Below are positions 4,612 to 5,421 of a DNA stretch of 5,421 nucleotides, one piece after another. The DNA comes from Halanaerobiaceae bacterium (GTDB lineage Bacteria; Bacillota; Halanaerobiia; Halanaerobiales; Halarsenatibacteraceae). The stretch spans positions 1-5,421 of the forward strand of contig PWHA01000150.1 in NCBI GenBank assembly GCA_003554685.1, written 5' to 3'. Each line of letters opens with the position of its first letter. Position 1 is the first letter of the stretch. Both the position numbers and the translations under genes were made by a program. Under the pieces are notes generated by a model. That model did no database searches, had not been told where the DNA came from, and saw only the letters and a program-made list of their open reading frames with translations.

Positions 4612-5421
4612 TTAATCCATTTCCAGCCCCTTAATTAATCTATAAACCAGAAAACCCACCATCAGCACAGCTATACCAGCCACCAGGTAGATAGCCTGAT
4701 AACCCCAGAAAACGAGCAGCATCCTGTTGGTTGCCACCCCGACTCCTCCTCCCACAAACAGATTGAAGGAAGCCAGCGACATCACTGTACCCCGCTGCTG
4801 GGGCATCTGCTTTTGAGCTGTTACCAGTATGGTGGACTGGAGAATGACAAAGGCCAGTCCAAAACCAATCAAAGCCAGTAATGTAAAAACAAGACCCGGC
4901 CAGAAGCCAAGAGGTGACCAGGATATCAGCCCGATAAAACCGGCCAGCAGAAAAAGTCGGGGACCTAACAGCTGCCGCATATTTCCCACTCTCTGCCCTC
5001 CGGCAAAGGCAGCCAGACCAAAGAGAGTCAAAATCAGACCAACCACCAGGATATTATAACCGGTCATCTCTACCAGAAAATCACCCAGATAGGTAAAACT
5101 GCCAAAAACAGCAAACCCCACCAAAAACAGCAGCACCACCGTCTTTAAAAGCCGGGGACGAGCAAAGGCATTGCTGTAAGCCCGACGAAAACCCAGCTTC
5201 TCTACTGTTCCCCGATCGAACTCTAAGGTTTTGAGGATAATTATTGCAATAATCAGCTCCGCTATCCCATAGGTTAAATAAACCAGCCTCCAGGAACCGT
5301 GAAAGGAAAGCCCCCCTCCAATCGCCGTGGCGGCCGCCGCCCCCAGAAAAAACATACCCATCATTTGACCGATGGCGTTCATCTCAGCCCGGGGCTCTTT
5401 AAAAATATCGCCAATATAGGA
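4612..5421 (-). CDS. Major facilitator superfamily transporter (partial, N-terminus beyond right edge)
   Basis: This is an integral membrane secondary transporter of the MFS, drug-efflux-like (DHA1-type). The substrate cannot be named. The frame is open to the window edge; 269 residues are present and roughly the first 100-130 (helices 1-4) are missing. The visible part begins SYIGDIFKEPRAEMNAIGQMM, matching the post-helix-4 'yigD.f...eRg.amg' segment, so the Met at 5382 is internal and not the start. Eight hydrophobic helices follow, fitting helices 5-12: MMGMFFLGAAAATAIGGG; WRLVYLTYGIAELIIAIII; a charged cytoplasmic loop (about residues 65-95 of the fragment); VVLLFLVGFAVFGSFTYLG; ILVVGLILTLFGLAAFAGG; LFLLAGFIGLI; LVFTLLALIGFGLAFVIL; then QQRGTVMSLASFNLFVGGG and a final helix ending YRLIKGLEMD. 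The repeated R-G-x-x-M-x-L pattern in the second half mirrors the first, as expected of the duplicated MFS fold. The gene ends in TAA at 4614-4612 and its DNA is more GC-rich than the flanking spacer. Confidence 0.9.
   Translation of the reverse strand, partial: SYIGDIFKEPRAEMNAIGQMMGMFFLGAAAATAIGGGLSFHGSWRLVYLTYGIAELIIAIIILKTLEFDRGTVEKLGFRRAYSNAFARPRLLKTVVLLFLVGFAVFGSFTYLGDFLVEMTGYNILVVGLILTLFGLAAFAGGQRVGNMRQLLGPRLFLLAGFIGLISWSPLGFWPGLVFTLLALIGFGLAFVILQSTILVTAQKQMPQQRGTVMSLASFNLFVGGGVGVATNRMLLVFWGYQAIYLVAGIAVLMVGFLVYRLIKGLEMD

Noticed and set aside
4428..4638. Short open frames on both strands between the transporter and the 14-bp repeats (33 codons minus from 4529; about 53 startless codons plus ending 4615; 66 codons plus from 4438)
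   Set aside because: None has a ribosome binding site, they overlap one another and the transporter's 3' end, and I recognise no protein family in them. A translated search could reopen this.
5380..5382. Met at 5382 as the start of the transporter
   Set aside because: The frame continues upstream to the window edge with family-typical sequence (SYIGDIFKEPRAE), and four transmembrane helices would otherwise be missing.

Overview
All four recognisable genes lie on the minus strand. In that direction (right to left) they are: the 3' two-thirds of a major-facilitator transporter (running off the right edge), a DUF1638-family protein, and an sdhA/frdA-sdhB/frdB pair, the flavoprotein and iron-sulfur subunits of a succinate dehydrogenase or fumarate reductase. 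sdhB runs off the left edge. I see no convincing gene on the plus strand, no rRNA or tRNA, no CRISPR array and no complete insertion sequence.

The window looks bacterial. The genes have strong purine-rich Shine-Dalgarno sites (AGGGAGGG, AGGAGG), one TTG start, and moderate-GC coding DNA set against very AT-rich spacers. DUF1638 proteins are common in anaerobes (acetogens, other anaerobic Firmicutes, methanogens), and this copy carries two Gly/Ala/Glu/Asp-rich acidic inserts of a kind often seen in halophiles. A halophilic anaerobic Firmicute (Halanaerobiales-like) is my best guess, but it is an inference and not a proven assignment.

Layout: 1-523 sdhB (partial); 523-2226 sdhA, overlapping sdhB by one base (TAATG); 2227-3235 about 1 kb of AT-rich DNA without a gene, holding a likely sdhAB promoter, three spaced motif-plus-hairpin units, a 15-bp tandem array, a nested 16-bp duplication and most of an 11-bp tandem array; 3236-4198 the DUF1638 gene, whose last codons lie inside that 11-bp array; 4199-4611 a gene-free spacer with 14-, 16- and 11-bp tandem duplications; 4612-5421 the transporter.

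Only sdhA and sdhB clearly work together, as the catalytic arm that passes electrons between succinate/fumarate and a quinone pool through a membrane anchor not seen here. The DUF1638 and transporter genes appear to be separate units. No complete novel system is evident. The most distinctive feature is repeat biology: both long spacers carry several unrelated short tandem duplications, one array runs into the 3' end of the DUF1638 gene, and the same gene contains an expanded acidic low-complexity insert.
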